DNA from: an uncultured Bacteroides sp.
Lineage (GTDB): Bacteria > Bacteroidota > Bacteroidia > Bacteroidales > Bacteroidaceae
DNA: 64,000 nucleotides
Assembly (NCBI GenBank): GCA_945965395.1
Contig: CAMFND010000093.1
Coordinates: 1-64,000 of the forward strand
Reading direction: 5' to 3'
In this document: piece after piece, positions 42,065 through 51,007 of the stretch
Layout: the number at the start of each line of letters is the position of its first letter
Numbering within the stretch: position 1 is the first letter of the stretch
Program-made: the position numbers and the translations under genes
Notes under the pieces: generated by a model
Databases searched by the model: none
What the model saw: the letters and a program-made list of their open reading frames with translations, nothing else
What the model was told of the DNA's origin: nothing

Positions 42065-43129
42065 TTATTGCTTATTCTGTTCAGCTTCTTGTTTGACTTG
42101 TTCTTCCGAAATGGAATTATCTACCGGAATCTCCGACACTTCTTTTTCTGAAGGAAGCTTCAGCGTATACAACGCCGCGTTCAGCTTGCGAATCTGGTCA
42201 CGTTTCAGCTTGCCCGGATTATAGACAAAACCTTCCACCACGATAACCCGTGCATTGTCACGGTCTACCCGCACATGCGATACAAACGGGCCACCCATGG
42301 CATCGTTCTTCATTTCCCACAATCCACGGGCCTCGAATGCATAATCTCCCTTCACGGCAATGTTGCGCGTCTCTACAAAGATAGAATCGGCTGTTTCCAT
42401 GTACATGCCTTCACGCGCACCCGGCAGGTTGACTTTCATCACGGAGTCACGTTTATGAATGAAATACTCTTTGGTAAACGTATCGTGGTCACGGAACGGA
42501 TAGGCATACATCACAAAGTTCAGGTCATTCAAGTTGCTCGAAGCCCACAGGAAATCCTTACCCTGCTTGTAAGACTCCATTTCCACCGGCATCCAGATGT
42601 CGCAATCAAACATGCTCTGTACCTTGGCCGACAGTGTTTCATTGTGTTTTTTCTCCAGCAACTTCACCTGACGGTTCATTTCGGCACGGGTAAAGAAGTC
42701 AATAATCACCTGACCGTTTTTCGAAACATAGTCTGCAAACTCCTTCTGGTTAGGCGCCTGAATGGTCATAATCATCTGCGGAGACGAATAGGCATCACGC
42801 GTATACTTGAATTTAGGCTGCGTATAGATGTCCTGAATATCTACAATAATGATGTTACGGAACAGACGTACCGAACGGTCAAAAAAGTCAGGCCGCACAC
42901 GCGAAATACGGAAAGAGCGTTCAGCCTGAGGCAATCCCGGCACATCCGTGTCCAGCACATGAAACAGTGCACTGTCCGGACTCATCCAGCATTTGTCATC
43001 GGCCACCACCATCACTTCATACGGGCGTCCGCTTGACACCGGAGTAATGATACTCTTCCCTCCGTTACGGCAGGAAGCAAGCGACAGCACCGCCAGGGCC
43101 ATCCCAAGGTAAAATGTCATTCGTTTCAT
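42065..43129 (-). CDS. DUF4837 lipoprotein
   Basis: Lipobox LSLASC; SSGRPYEVMVVADDKCW, sits between rlmN and pdxA. Start taken at MKRMTFYLG. Confidence 0.75.
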   Translation of the reverse strand: MKRMTFYLGMALAVLSLASCRNGGKSIITPVSSGRPYEVMVVADDKCWMSPDSALFHVLDTDVPGLPQAERSFRISRVRPDFFDRSVRLFRNIIIVDIQDIYTQPKFKYTRDAYSSPQMIMTIQAPNQKEFADYVSKNGQVIIDFFTRAEMNRQVKLLEKKHNETLSAKVQSMFDCDIWMPVEMESYKQGKDFLWASSNLNDLNFVMYAYPFRDHDTFTKEYFIHKRDSVMKVNLPGAREGMYMETADSIFVETRNIAVKGDYAFEARGLWEMKNDAMGGPFVSHVRVDRDNARVIVVEGFVYNPGKLKRDQIRKLNAALYTLKLPSEKEVSEIPVDNSISEEQVKQEAEQNKQ

Positions 43130-43142
43130 TATGTTTCTTGTA

Positions 43143-44198
43143 TTAAAAGGTTTCACTTTCTTTCTCTTTTTTCTCTGCCTGCTGCTGGGCGGTAGAAAGC
43201 ATGCCGCAAGCTGCAAAAATATCTTCTCCGCGTGAAGCGCGAATGGTAGCGAACAAGCCGTGCTGTGTCAGATAATCACGGAAAGCAATCATCGACTCCA
43301 TATCCGTTCCTTCCAGCTCCACGTTCGGGATGGCATGGAAGCGAATCAGGTTCATACGGCAGTCCAGTCCACGGAGCAGTTTCACCAATTCCTTGGCATA
43401 AATCAGGCTGTCATTCACCCCCTTGAACACAATGTATTCAAAAGACAGGCGGCGCTGCTTGCTGAAATCATACCGGCGAAGTATCTCCACCATCTCGGTA
43501 ATGGAGAAAGCTTTTTCTGCCGGCATCAATTCCCTGCGCTGGGAAGGGAAGGGAGAATGCAGGCTGATGGCCAGATGGCAGTCACTTTCTTCCAGGAAAC
43601 GCTCCAGTCCTTTCCGAAGTCCTACGGTAGAAACCGTGATACGCTTCGGGCTCCATTTGTAGCCATAGTCGGCAGTCAGGATTTCCAAGGCACGCAACAC
43701 TTCGTCCAGGTTGTCAAACGGTTCACCCATGCCCATAAATACCACGTTGGTCAGCGTATCCCGTTCCGGCACAGAATAAATCTGATTCAGAATCTGTGCA
43801 GCTGTCAGGCTGGTCGTGTATCCCTGCTTTCCGGTCATACAGAATTTGCAGTTCATCTTGCATCCCACCTGCGACGACACACACAAAGTAGCCCGGTCGT
43901 CATCGGGAATATATACGGATTCTATGTAATCACCTTCGGGCGTACAAAACAAGTATTTCACCGTTCCGTCTATCGAACGCATCTCATGCACCGGCACACT
44001 GGCTCCCACCTCGTAGTTCTCCATCAGCCGCTCACGGTTTTTGAGCGAAAGGTTTGTCATCTCTTCAATAGAGCCTACTTTCTTGTCGTACAGCCACGAT
44101 GCAATCTGTCCGGCAGTAAATTTAGGCATTCCCAAATCCTGCACAATGTTCTTCAGCTCGCCCAATGTTTTACCTAATAAAGGAGTTTTTTTCGTCAT
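43143..44198 (-). CDS. rlmN: Dual-specificity 23S rRNA/tRNA adenosine-C2 methyltransferase
   Basis: CVSSQVGCKMNCKFCMTGKQGY radical SAM motif, VVFMGMGEPFDNLDEVLRA. Start taken at MTKKTPLLGKTL. Confidence 0.94.
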   Translation of the reverse strand: MTKKTPLLGKTLGELKNIVQDLGMPKFTAGQIASWLYDKKVGSIEEMTNLSLKNRERLMENYEVGASVPVHEMRSIDGTVKYLFCTPEGDYIESVYIPDDDRATLCVSSQVGCKMNCKFCMTGKQGYTTSLTAAQILNQIYSVPERDTLTNVVFMGMGEPFDNLDEVLRALEILTADYGYKWSPKRITVSTVGLRKGLERFLEESDCHLAISLHSPFPSQRRELMPAEKAFSITEMVEILRRYDFSKQRRLSFEYIVFKGVNDSLIYAKELVKLLRGLDCRMNLIRFHAIPNVELEGTDMESMIAFRDYLTQHGLFATIRASRGEDIFAACGMLSTAQQQAEKKEKESETF

Positions 44199-44241
44199 AA
44201 CGCTCTTTACTTCTTTCTGCCACAGGTTTTTACCCATTCCC

Positions 44242-44327
44242 AGTCCTCCCTTGTCAGGACTGGAGTACTCCCCCGGAAGTACTGGAGTACTGCCAAGGAA
44301 GTACTAGAGTACTTTCGAGGAAGTACT
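44242..44327. repeat. Array of four 20-nt palindromes (AGTCCT/AGGACT then three AGTACT-armed units), exact 22-bp pitch
   Basis: Unit starts 44242, 44264, 44286 and 44308. Confidence 0.97.
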
Positions 44328-44384
44328 GAGACATTCCCGGTTCCTTAAACGAAAGCACTGCGCATATTCCACATATTTAGCGTA

Positions 44385-44392
44385 CAAAGTTA
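44385..44392 (-). promoter_or_regulatory. -7 promoter box for the rlmN operon
   Basis: CAAAGTTA on + strand = TAACTTTG on - strand. Places the repeat array in the 5' leader. Confidence 0.5.
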
Positions 44393-44415
44393 GGGAAAAA
44401 ATAAGATATATTGCC

Positions 44416-44423
44416 TATCTTTG
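44416..44423 (+). promoter_or_regulatory. -7 promoter box for the GT2/HIT fusion gene
   Basis: TATCTTTG; very short predicted 5' UTR. Confidence 0.5.
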
Positions 44424-44432
44424 TACGTATAA

Positions 44433-46877
44433 ATGCATAAAAATATGAATAACCAAGTAACTTGCTTCCTTTTATACGGAAGTGATAACCAGCAGAATAA
44501 AACTATCAAAGGACTGACGGAGAGTTCCCGAACAGACCAGATATTCCTACTAACTGACCATCCGGAGAACAAAGACATTCCCACGGAGAAATGCCATTTT
44601 CTTCCCTCTTTCTCCTTCCAGCATACCGAAGGCATCCGGCAGATGCTTGCCCTCACCCGCACCCCCTATCTCCTTATTTATACCAAGCCCCACACATTAG
44701 ACATGGGCTACATGGCACTGGAACGCATGTGCGACTATTTAGCCGCACCAGAGTCGGGCATGGTCTATGCCGACCATTATCAGGTGACAGAGGGAGTACG
44801 AAAGCCTCATCCGGTCATCGACTACCAGCCGGGAAGCGTGCGCGATGACTTTGACTTCGGTTCGGTGCTGCTCTTTAAGACGGCTGCCCTGCAGAAAGCG
44901 TTCGACACCATCACCCACCAGCCCGAATACCAGTATTCTGCCTTGTATGCCGTGCGGCTGGCACTTTCACAGAAATACGAACTGACGCACATACGTGAGT
45001 TCCTTTATACCGAAATTGAAGAAGACACCCGCCTGTCGGGCGAAAAACAGTTTGACTACGTGGACCCGCGCAACCGGAGCGTACAACTGGAACGGGAAAC
45101 AGCATTTACTTATTACCTGAAGAACATTCATGCCTTCCTGCCTCCGGTGGAGCGCGAAATCGATTTGTCGGAAGGCGAATTTGCATACGAAGCTTCGGTC
45201 ATCATCCCCGTGCGTAACCGCATCCGTACCATTGCCGACGCCATTGAATCGGTACTGAAGCAGAAAACAGACTTCCTGTTCAACCTGATTGTCATCGACA
45301 ACCATTCTACCGACGGCACCACGGAGTGCATTGACCAATACGCCGGAAACGAGAAAGTGATTCATCTCATTCCCGAACGTGACGATTTGGGCATCGGCGG
45401 ATGCTGGAGCCTGGGTGTGCATCACCCTCTCTGCGGACGCTTTGCCGTACAGCTCGACAGCGACGACCTGTACAGCAGTCCGTCTACCCTCCAGACCATT
45501 GTCGAGAAGTTCCGCCGGGAGCGCTGCGCCATGGTCATCGGCTCTTACCGCATGACCAACTTCCAACTGGAAACATTACCGCCGGGCGTCATCGACCACA
45601 AGGAATGGACCGATACCAACGGACACAACAACGCCCTCCGCATCAACGGACTGGGTGCCCCGCGGGCCTTCTTCACGCCGCTGCTGCGGAAAATCCGTGT
45701 GCCGAACACCAGTTACGGCGAAGATTACGCGTTAGGATTGGCTTTCTCCCGAGAATACCGCATCGGACGTATCTACGACGTACTTTATTTGTGCCGTCGC
45801 TGGGAAGGCAATTCCGACGCGGCACTGAGCATCGAGAAACAGAACCAGAACAACAGCTACAAGGACAGCCTGCGTACCCTGGAAATACGGAAACGCCAGG
45901 CCCTGCTCCGTCACCCTCTTTCATGGGAAGATGCAGCCCCTGCGGCTTCTGCCGAAACCTTTATCCGTCACCAGCTCGACACGTGGCCACTGGCCCGCAA
46001 AAACCACGAAGCACTGGCGCACGTACAGACCCGCACACTTTCACTCGGGACGAACGACATCACTGTGCAGTTCAATCCGGCACGCGCCGTTTCCACCTGT
46101 GCCAAAGTAGATAAGGCTTCCATTGCTGCCCGCCCCTGCTTCCTCTGTCTGAGCCACAAGCCGGAAGAGCAAGAGTCTGTCCGCATCCAGCTGGACGAAC
46201 CTTTCAGCCTGCGACTGAATCCTTACCCCATTCTGCCGGGACACCTCACCATCTCCACGGAAAGTCACCAGTGGCAGACATTAGCCGACAAGACTTCGCG
46301 CCGGTTGCCCGAACGCTTGGTCGACTGGCTGGAGAAGCACTTTGCCAGCGGCTACACCGTGTTCTACAACGGAGCCAAATGCGGTGCTTCTGCCCCCGAC
46401 CACTTCCATTTCCAAGCCGTACGCCAGGAAGATGTGCCCCTCATCCGCCAATGGGAAAAACTGATGAGCACTGCGGTAGAAAAAGGGTTCGAACCCCTCT
46501 CCGACGCCAAGTCCTGCATTGCCTACGACATCGAAGGATACTTCTGTCCGATACGGGCCTTCATCACCCAGGGAGGACTGGCCACTGGTGTACGGCTGAT
46601 TGACAGCTACTTGCACAGCCTGCCCCTGCACGAAGGAGAAACCGAGCCACGCTATAACCTCTTTGCCTGGAACGACCCGCGCTACGGATTTGTCACCGTC
46701 TACATCCCGCGCACAGCCCATCGTCCACAGTGCTACACTGCCGAAGGCGACGCACAGCTGATAGTCAGTCCCGGTGCCCTCGATATGGCCGGCATCCTTG
46801 TGACGGCCCGCAAAGAAGATTTTCAAAAACTGGACGCTGACACGCTCCGCCAAATCTACCACGAAGTAACACATTAA
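44433..46877 (+). CDS. Fusion of GT2-family glycosyltransferase and C-terminal HIT-like nucleotidyltransferase/phosphorylase domain (DUF4922-like)
   Basis: [22 protein letters not shown]...[12 protein letters not shown]...VQLDSDDLY (GT2); CFLC...[17 protein letters not shown]...[20 protein letters not shown] (HIT-like). Start may be 44445. Confidence 0.85.
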   Translation: MHKNMNNQVTCFLLYGSDNQQNKTIKGLTESSRTDQIFLLTDHPENKDIPTEKCHFLPSFSFQHTEGIRQMLALTRTPYLLIYTKPHTLDMGYMALERMCDYLAAPESGMVYADHYQVTEGVRKPHPVIDYQPGSVRDDFDFGSVLLFKTAALQKAFDTITHQPEYQYSALYAVRLALSQKYELTHIREFLYTEIEEDTRLSGEKQFDYVDPRNRSVQLERETAFTYYLKNIHAFLPPVEREIDLSEGEFAYEASVIIPVRNRIRTIADAIESVLKQKTDFLFNLIVIDNHSTDGTTECIDQYAGNEKVIHLIPERDDLGIGGCWSLGVHHPLCGRFAVQLDSDDLYSSPSTLQTIVEKFRRERCAMVIGSYRMTNFQLETLPPGVIDHKEWTDTNGHNNALRINGLGAPRAFFTPLLRKIRVPNTSYGEDYALGLAFSREYRIGRIYDVLYLCRRWEGNSDAALSIEKQNQNNSYKDSLRTLEIRKRQALLRHPLSWEDAAPAASAETFIRHQLDTWPLARKNHEALAHVQTRTLSLGTNDITVQFNPARAVSTCAKVDKASIAARPCFLCLSHKPEEQESVRIQLDEPFSLRLNPYPILPGHLTISTESHQWQTLADKTSRRLPERLVDWLEKHFASGYTVFYNGAKCGASAPDHFHFQAVRQEDVPLIRQWEKLMSTAVEKGFEPLSDAKSCIAYDIEGYFCPIRAFITQGGLATGVRLIDSYLHSLPLHEGETEPRYNLFAWNDPRYGFVTVYIPRTAHRPQCYTAEGDAQLIVSPGALDMAGILVTARKEDFQKLDADTLRQIYHEVTH

Positions 46878-46882
46878 GCATC

Positions 46883-48193
46883 ATGAAAGAACCTGAAATT
46901 AACGTGGGCATCGTCAATGCCCTTGAAATAGCCTTTACACTCAATGCCAAGTTTCTGGCCAAAGGAGAAACCGTATCGGGCAAGCAACGCGTATCCTTCG
47001 ACGAAGGAGGAATTTCCTGGAACGGCAACGTGTACCGGGAACTGACCTTCACCCCGTTGGAAGACGATGCCTCCTTCTCGCTCGAAGACGTAACCATTGG
47101 TATCAATTTCCACTGGGAACGTCAGGAAACACAGACCTTCCTCGGCACCCTGCGTCTGGTGGTCGACGAAGGAAAGATTACCGCCATCAACCAGGTGCCG
47201 GCAGAAGACTACCTGACCAGCGTCATCTCGTCCGAGATGAACGCCACCTCTTCCCTGGAGTTCCTGAAAGCCCATGCCGTCATCTCACGAAGCTGGCTTT
47301 TAGCACAGATTGAAAAGCGGAAAGCCCTCAGCAAACAAGGCAGCAACTTCTTTCCCTTCCTCAAGACCGAAACAGAATACATCCGCTGGTACGACCGCGA
47401 AGACCATACCATCTTCGACGTATGTGCCGACGACCATTGCCAGCGCTATCAGGGCATTACCCGTACCTCCAACCAGAGTGTAGTGGAGGCCGTGAAGGAA
47501 ACACGCGGCCAGGTGCTCATGCACAAGCATGCCATCTGCGACGCCCGTTTCTCGAAGTGCTGCGGCGGAGTGACCGAAGAGTTCAACTACTGCTGGGAGG
47601 ACAAGCATTATCCTTACCTCAGTGCCGTGCGCGACTTGGACACGGATGCCCCCCTGCCCGACCTCACCCAAGAGGAAGAAGCCGAACGATGGATACGCCA
47701 GCGTCCGGAATCTTTCTGCCACACCACCGACCCGAAAATCCTTTCACAGATACTCAACAACTACGACCAAGAGACACACGATTTCTACCGCTGGAAGGTG
47801 AGATATACACAAGCCGAACTGGCCGAACTGATTGCCACGCATACCAAGAGCGACTACGGAGAGATACTCGACCTTATCCCCGTAGAGCGTGGAAAATCGG
47901 GACGTATCAGCCGCCTGAAAATTGTAGGAACCCTGAAAACAATGACCATCGGAAAGGAACTGGAAATACGCCGCACCCTCTCTCTCACCCACCTGTTCAG
48001 CTCGGCATTCGTGGTCGACAAGGGACCGCAAATGAACGGAGTGCCCGAATGGTTCGAACTGACCGGTGCCGGATGGGGGCACGGTGTGGGACTCTGTCAA
48101 ATCGGGGCTGCCGTGATGGGCGAAAAAGGATATTCCTACGACCAGATTCTGCTGCATTACTACCGGGGAGCTGAAATCCGTAAGTTATACTAA
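46883..48193 (+). CDS. SpoIID/LytB-domain protein
   Basis: VPAEDYLTSVISSEMNATSSLEFLKAHAVISRSWLL and GAGWGHGVGLCQIGAAVMGEKGYSYDQILLHYYRGAEI. Confidence 0.88.
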   Translation: MKEPEINVGIVNALEIAFTLNAKFLAKGETVSGKQRVSFDEGGISWNGNVYRELTFTPLEDDASFSLEDVTIGINFHWERQETQTFLGTLRLVVDEGKITAINQVPAEDYLTSVISSEMNATSSLEFLKAHAVISRSWLLAQIEKRKALSKQGSNFFPFLKTETEYIRWYDREDHTIFDVCADDHCQRYQGITRTSNQSVVEAVKETRGQVLMHKHAICDARFSKCCGGVTEEFNYCWEDKHYPYLSAVRDLDTDAPLPDLTQEEEAERWIRQRPESFCHTTDPKILSQILNNYDQETHDFYRWKVRYTQAELAELIATHTKSDYGEILDLIPVERGKSGRISRLKIVGTLKTMTIGKELEIRRTLSLTHLFSSAFVVDKGPQMNGVPEWFELTGAGWGHGVGLCQIGAAVMGEKGYSYDQILLHYYRGAEIRKLY

Positions 48194-48205
48194 AAACGAA
48201 CGACT

Positions 48206-49474
48206 ATGCGCACACGCTCTCCCTGGTACTGGGTACCCTCACTCTACTTTGCCGAAGGACTTCCCTACGTGGCTGTCATGATTTTATCCCTGATGATGTA
48301 CAAACGGATGGGCATCTCGAATACAGAGGTGGCCCTCTACACCAGCTGGCTGAACCTGCCCTGGGTCATCAAGCCCCTGTGGAGCCCGTTTATTGACCTG
48401 CTCCGCACCAAGCGGTGGTGGATTGTCACGACCCAGTTGCTACTGGGTGCCGGACTGGCCGGCATTGCCTTCACCATCCCCACCAGCCATTTCTTCCAGA
48501 CCACATTGGCGGTGTTCTGGCTCGTAGCCTTCAGTTCCGCCACCCACGACATCGCCGCCGACGGCTTCTACATGTTAGGCCTTACCCCGCATCAGCAAGC
48601 CTTCTTCGTGGGCATCCGCAGCACGTTCTACCGCTTTGCCACCATCGCCGGACAAGGACTGCTCATTATGCTGGCCGGCTGGATGGAAGAAATGACCGGA
48701 CGCACATCGTACGCCTGGAGCATCACCTTCTTCACGTTAGCAGGCTGCCTGCTGGCTCTGTGGCTCTACCATTCCTTCGTACTGCCCCGTCCTGACCAGG
48801 ACTGCCCGTCGGTTGCCCGACAAGGAGAAGCCCGGAGCATACTGACCGACTTCCTGCTCACCTTCCGTTCCTTCTTCCAGAAAGAACAGGTGCTCACCGC
48901 CATCCTGTTCATGCTGCTTTATCGCCTGCCCGAAGCACAGTTAGCCAAGATGGGCATTCCCTTTCTGCTCGACCCGGTGGAACAAGGAGGACTCGGCATG
49001 ACTACAGCACAGATAGGCTTTGCCCAAGGTACGCTCGGCATTGTCGGACTCACTTTGGGAGGTATCCTGGGAGGCATTGCCGTAGCACGCCACGGACTGC
49101 GCCGCTGGCTCTGGCCGATGGTATGGGCCATCTCCCTGCCCGATATTGTCTACGTGTACCTGAGTTACGCCCAGCCCGACAACTTAATCATCGTGAACAG
49201 CTGCATCTTTGTGGAACAGTTCGGCTACGGATTCGGATTCACAGCCTACATGCTCTACCTTATTTATTTTGCCAACGGCACACACAAGACCTCGCACTAT
49301 GCCATCTGTACCGCCTTCATGGCCTTGGGCATGATGCTGCCGGGCATGATAGCCGGCTGGATGCAAGAGACTTTAGGCTACCAGCTGTTCTTCATCTGGA
49401 TTATGGTTTGCACACTGGCCACCTTCGGCGTTACCGCCCTGCTGAAAATCGATCCTGAATTCGGGAAGAAATAA
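48206..49474 (+). CDS. AmpG-like MFS muropeptide permease
   Basis: WYWVPSLYFAEGLPYVAVMILSLMMYKRMGISN, WVIKPLWSPFIDLLRTKRWW. Confidence 0.82.
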   Translation: MRTRSPWYWVPSLYFAEGLPYVAVMILSLMMYKRMGISNTEVALYTSWLNLPWVIKPLWSPFIDLLRTKRWWIVTTQLLLGAGLAGIAFTIPTSHFFQTTLAVFWLVAFSSATHDIAADGFYMLGLTPHQQAFFVGIRSTFYRFATIAGQGLLIMLAGWMEEMTGRTSYAWSITFFTLAGCLLALWLYHSFVLPRPDQDCPSVARQGEARSILTDFLLTFRSFFQKEQVLTAILFMLLYRLPEAQLAKMGIPFLLDPVEQGGLGMTTAQIGFAQGTLGIVGLTLGGILGGIAVARHGLRRWLWPMVWAISLPDIVYVYLSYAQPDNLIIVNSCIFVEQFGYGFGFTAYMLYLIYFANGTHKTSHYAICTAFMALGMMLPGMIAGWMQETLGYQLFFIWIMVCTLATFGVTALLKIDPEFGKK

Positions 49475-49481
49475 AAAGACT

Positions 49482-49529
49482 CGTTTTGTCCGGCCTTTAC
49501 TTTCCGGAAAGGAAGTGCCGGACAAAACG
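49482..49529 (-). terminator. Terminator with one arm inside the LysR coding sequence
   Basis: Perfect 13-bp arms CGTTTTGTCCGGC / GCCGGACAAAACG; T-run follows on the - strand. Confidence 0.7.
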
Positions 49530-50393
49530 CATAAAATTCAATACTGTATCCGCCTCCTGTCCCTGAGCCGATACAAAACAGAAATGCCGCTTGAATTGCA
49601 GGCCCTCAATGTCAATCACCTGAAAGTCTCCTTCCTTCAGTTCCCTCTCCAGGGCACAGATTGACACAATACCCATACTGTTGCTGCACCGCAAGAACGA
49701 CTTGATACCTTCCGTACTGCCTAAGTGCATCCGCACGTTCAGCGAAGAAAGCTTCAGTCCCTGCTCTGCCAATACCATCTCAATGGCATCCAGCGTGCCG
49801 GAACCCCGTTCACGAAGTACCAGCGGCACACTGACAAACTCCTCCAGCGTCAGTTCCTCCTTTCCGGCCCAGCGACCGCGCGGACAAACTACCGGTACCA
49901 GTTCATCGCACCAAAACGGGTCGTAGCGCAGGCTGGGCAGGCGGAACACTCCCTCCACCATACCTACGTCAATGGTATGCTCCTGCAAAGCCTTCTCCAC
50001 ATTGCGCGAATTGGTGTCCATCAATGACACACTCATCTTGGGATAACGCTCCGTAAAAGCAGCCAGCACAGGCGGAAGCACATACTGTGAGATTGTCGTA
50101 CTGGCCCCTAACCGTAACTCTCCCGCATACTCATTGTTCAACTGGTGCATGTCGTACTCCAGCTTGCGGTAATCGTCCAAAATCCGTTCGCAGTGCTCCA
50201 TCAGCAGCTTTCCGGCCTCAGTGAGCGAAATGGAATTTCCCTTCCGGTTGAACAGACGCACACCATAGAGACTCTCCAGTTCCCTAACATGCTTGGTCAC
50301 TGCCGGCTGACTCACAAACAACTCCTGCGAAGCCTTGGTAAAACTAAGGTTTCGTGCCACACTATAGAAAGCTTTCAAACGGAAATCGGACAT
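49497..50393 (-). CDS. LysR-family transcriptional regulator
   Basis: FYSVARNLSFTKASQELFVSQPAVTKHVRELESLYGVRLFNRKG wHTH plus substrate-binding domain. Confidence 0.92.
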   Translation of the reverse strand: MSDFRLKAFYSVARNLSFTKASQELFVSQPAVTKHVRELESLYGVRLFNRKGNSISLTEAGKLLMEHCERILDDYRKLEYDMHQLNNEYAGELRLGASTTISQYVLPPVLAAFTERYPKMSVSLMDTNSRNVEKALQEHTIDVGMVEGVFRLPSLRYDPFWCDELVPVVCPRGRWAGKEELTLEEFVSVPLVLRERGSGTLDAIEMVLAEQGLKLSSLNVRMHLGSTEGIKSFLRCSNSMGIVSICALERELKEGDFQVIDIEGLQFKRHFCFVSAQGQEADTVLNFMRFVRHFLSGK

Positions 50394-50405
50394 ATTTCCA
50401 CAAAA

Positions 50406-50987
50406 TTAAAGTTCCTCTGCCCGGATGCCCAACGACTGAAGAATGGCAAATCCTAACATTTCAAAGGAATATTCATAATCGTGTGCCGGAGGATTCATGC
50501 CGAACACCGTCACACCATCTTTTCCCTTTATCTTTGCCGCCAGCCGCTCCACAGCTTCTCCATATTCCCCTTCATCGGGCACCAGCATGATTCGGCGTGC
50601 ATCTTTCGATTCGGTCAGCAGTTGCAATGATTCCGTAAACAAGTCCTCCCGACGGGCCATATCCGAAGGCTGGAAAGCATAAAGCGCAAACTCGCCCAGG
50701 CGGCTCTGGAATGCCATGCCGTGAACCTCTTTTTCCAAATCGGAAGGAAGGCAGAAATTCATCCGGCTATGCTCCGCATCATACACAAAAATTACCTGTA
50801 TCTCATTCTTGCCCGGCTCAATTCCCGCATCCAAAGCCAGACACTCCAGCAACACGGCCAAATCAGCCTTAGGCAGTTCACGCCCCACCAGCGGTGCAAA
50901 ATGTGCAGCCATATCCTTCCCCACACGGTCAAGGAAAACTGCATCAATCAAAATTACATCAGAAGCAAAGGGTATTTTCTTTTCCAT
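50406..50987 (-). CDS. Uncharacterized Bacteroidales protein (193 aa)
   Basis: Coherent ORF; no family confidently recognised. Confidence 0.6.
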   Translation of the reverse strand: MEKKIPFASDVILIDAVFLDRVGKDMAAHFAPLVGRELPKADLAVLLECLALDAGIEPGKNEIQVIFVYDAEHSRMNFCLPSDLEKEVHGMAFQSRLGEFALYAFQPSDMARREDLFTESLQLLTESKDARRIMLVPDEGEYGEAVERLAAKIKGKDGVTVFGMNPPAHDYEYSFEMLGFAILQSLGIRAEEL

Positions 50988-51007
50988 ATTAGTTAATGTG
51001 TTTCTAT

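Noticed and set aside
43260-44177. 305-aa + strand ORF antisense to rlmN
   Set aside because: rlmN has intact radical-SAM motifs on the other strand; this frame is composition-driven.
45401-46114. 237-aa + strand ORF overlapping the GT2/HIT fusion in another frame
   Set aside because: Arg/Pro-rich alternative frame of a high-GC gene; no motif, no RBS.
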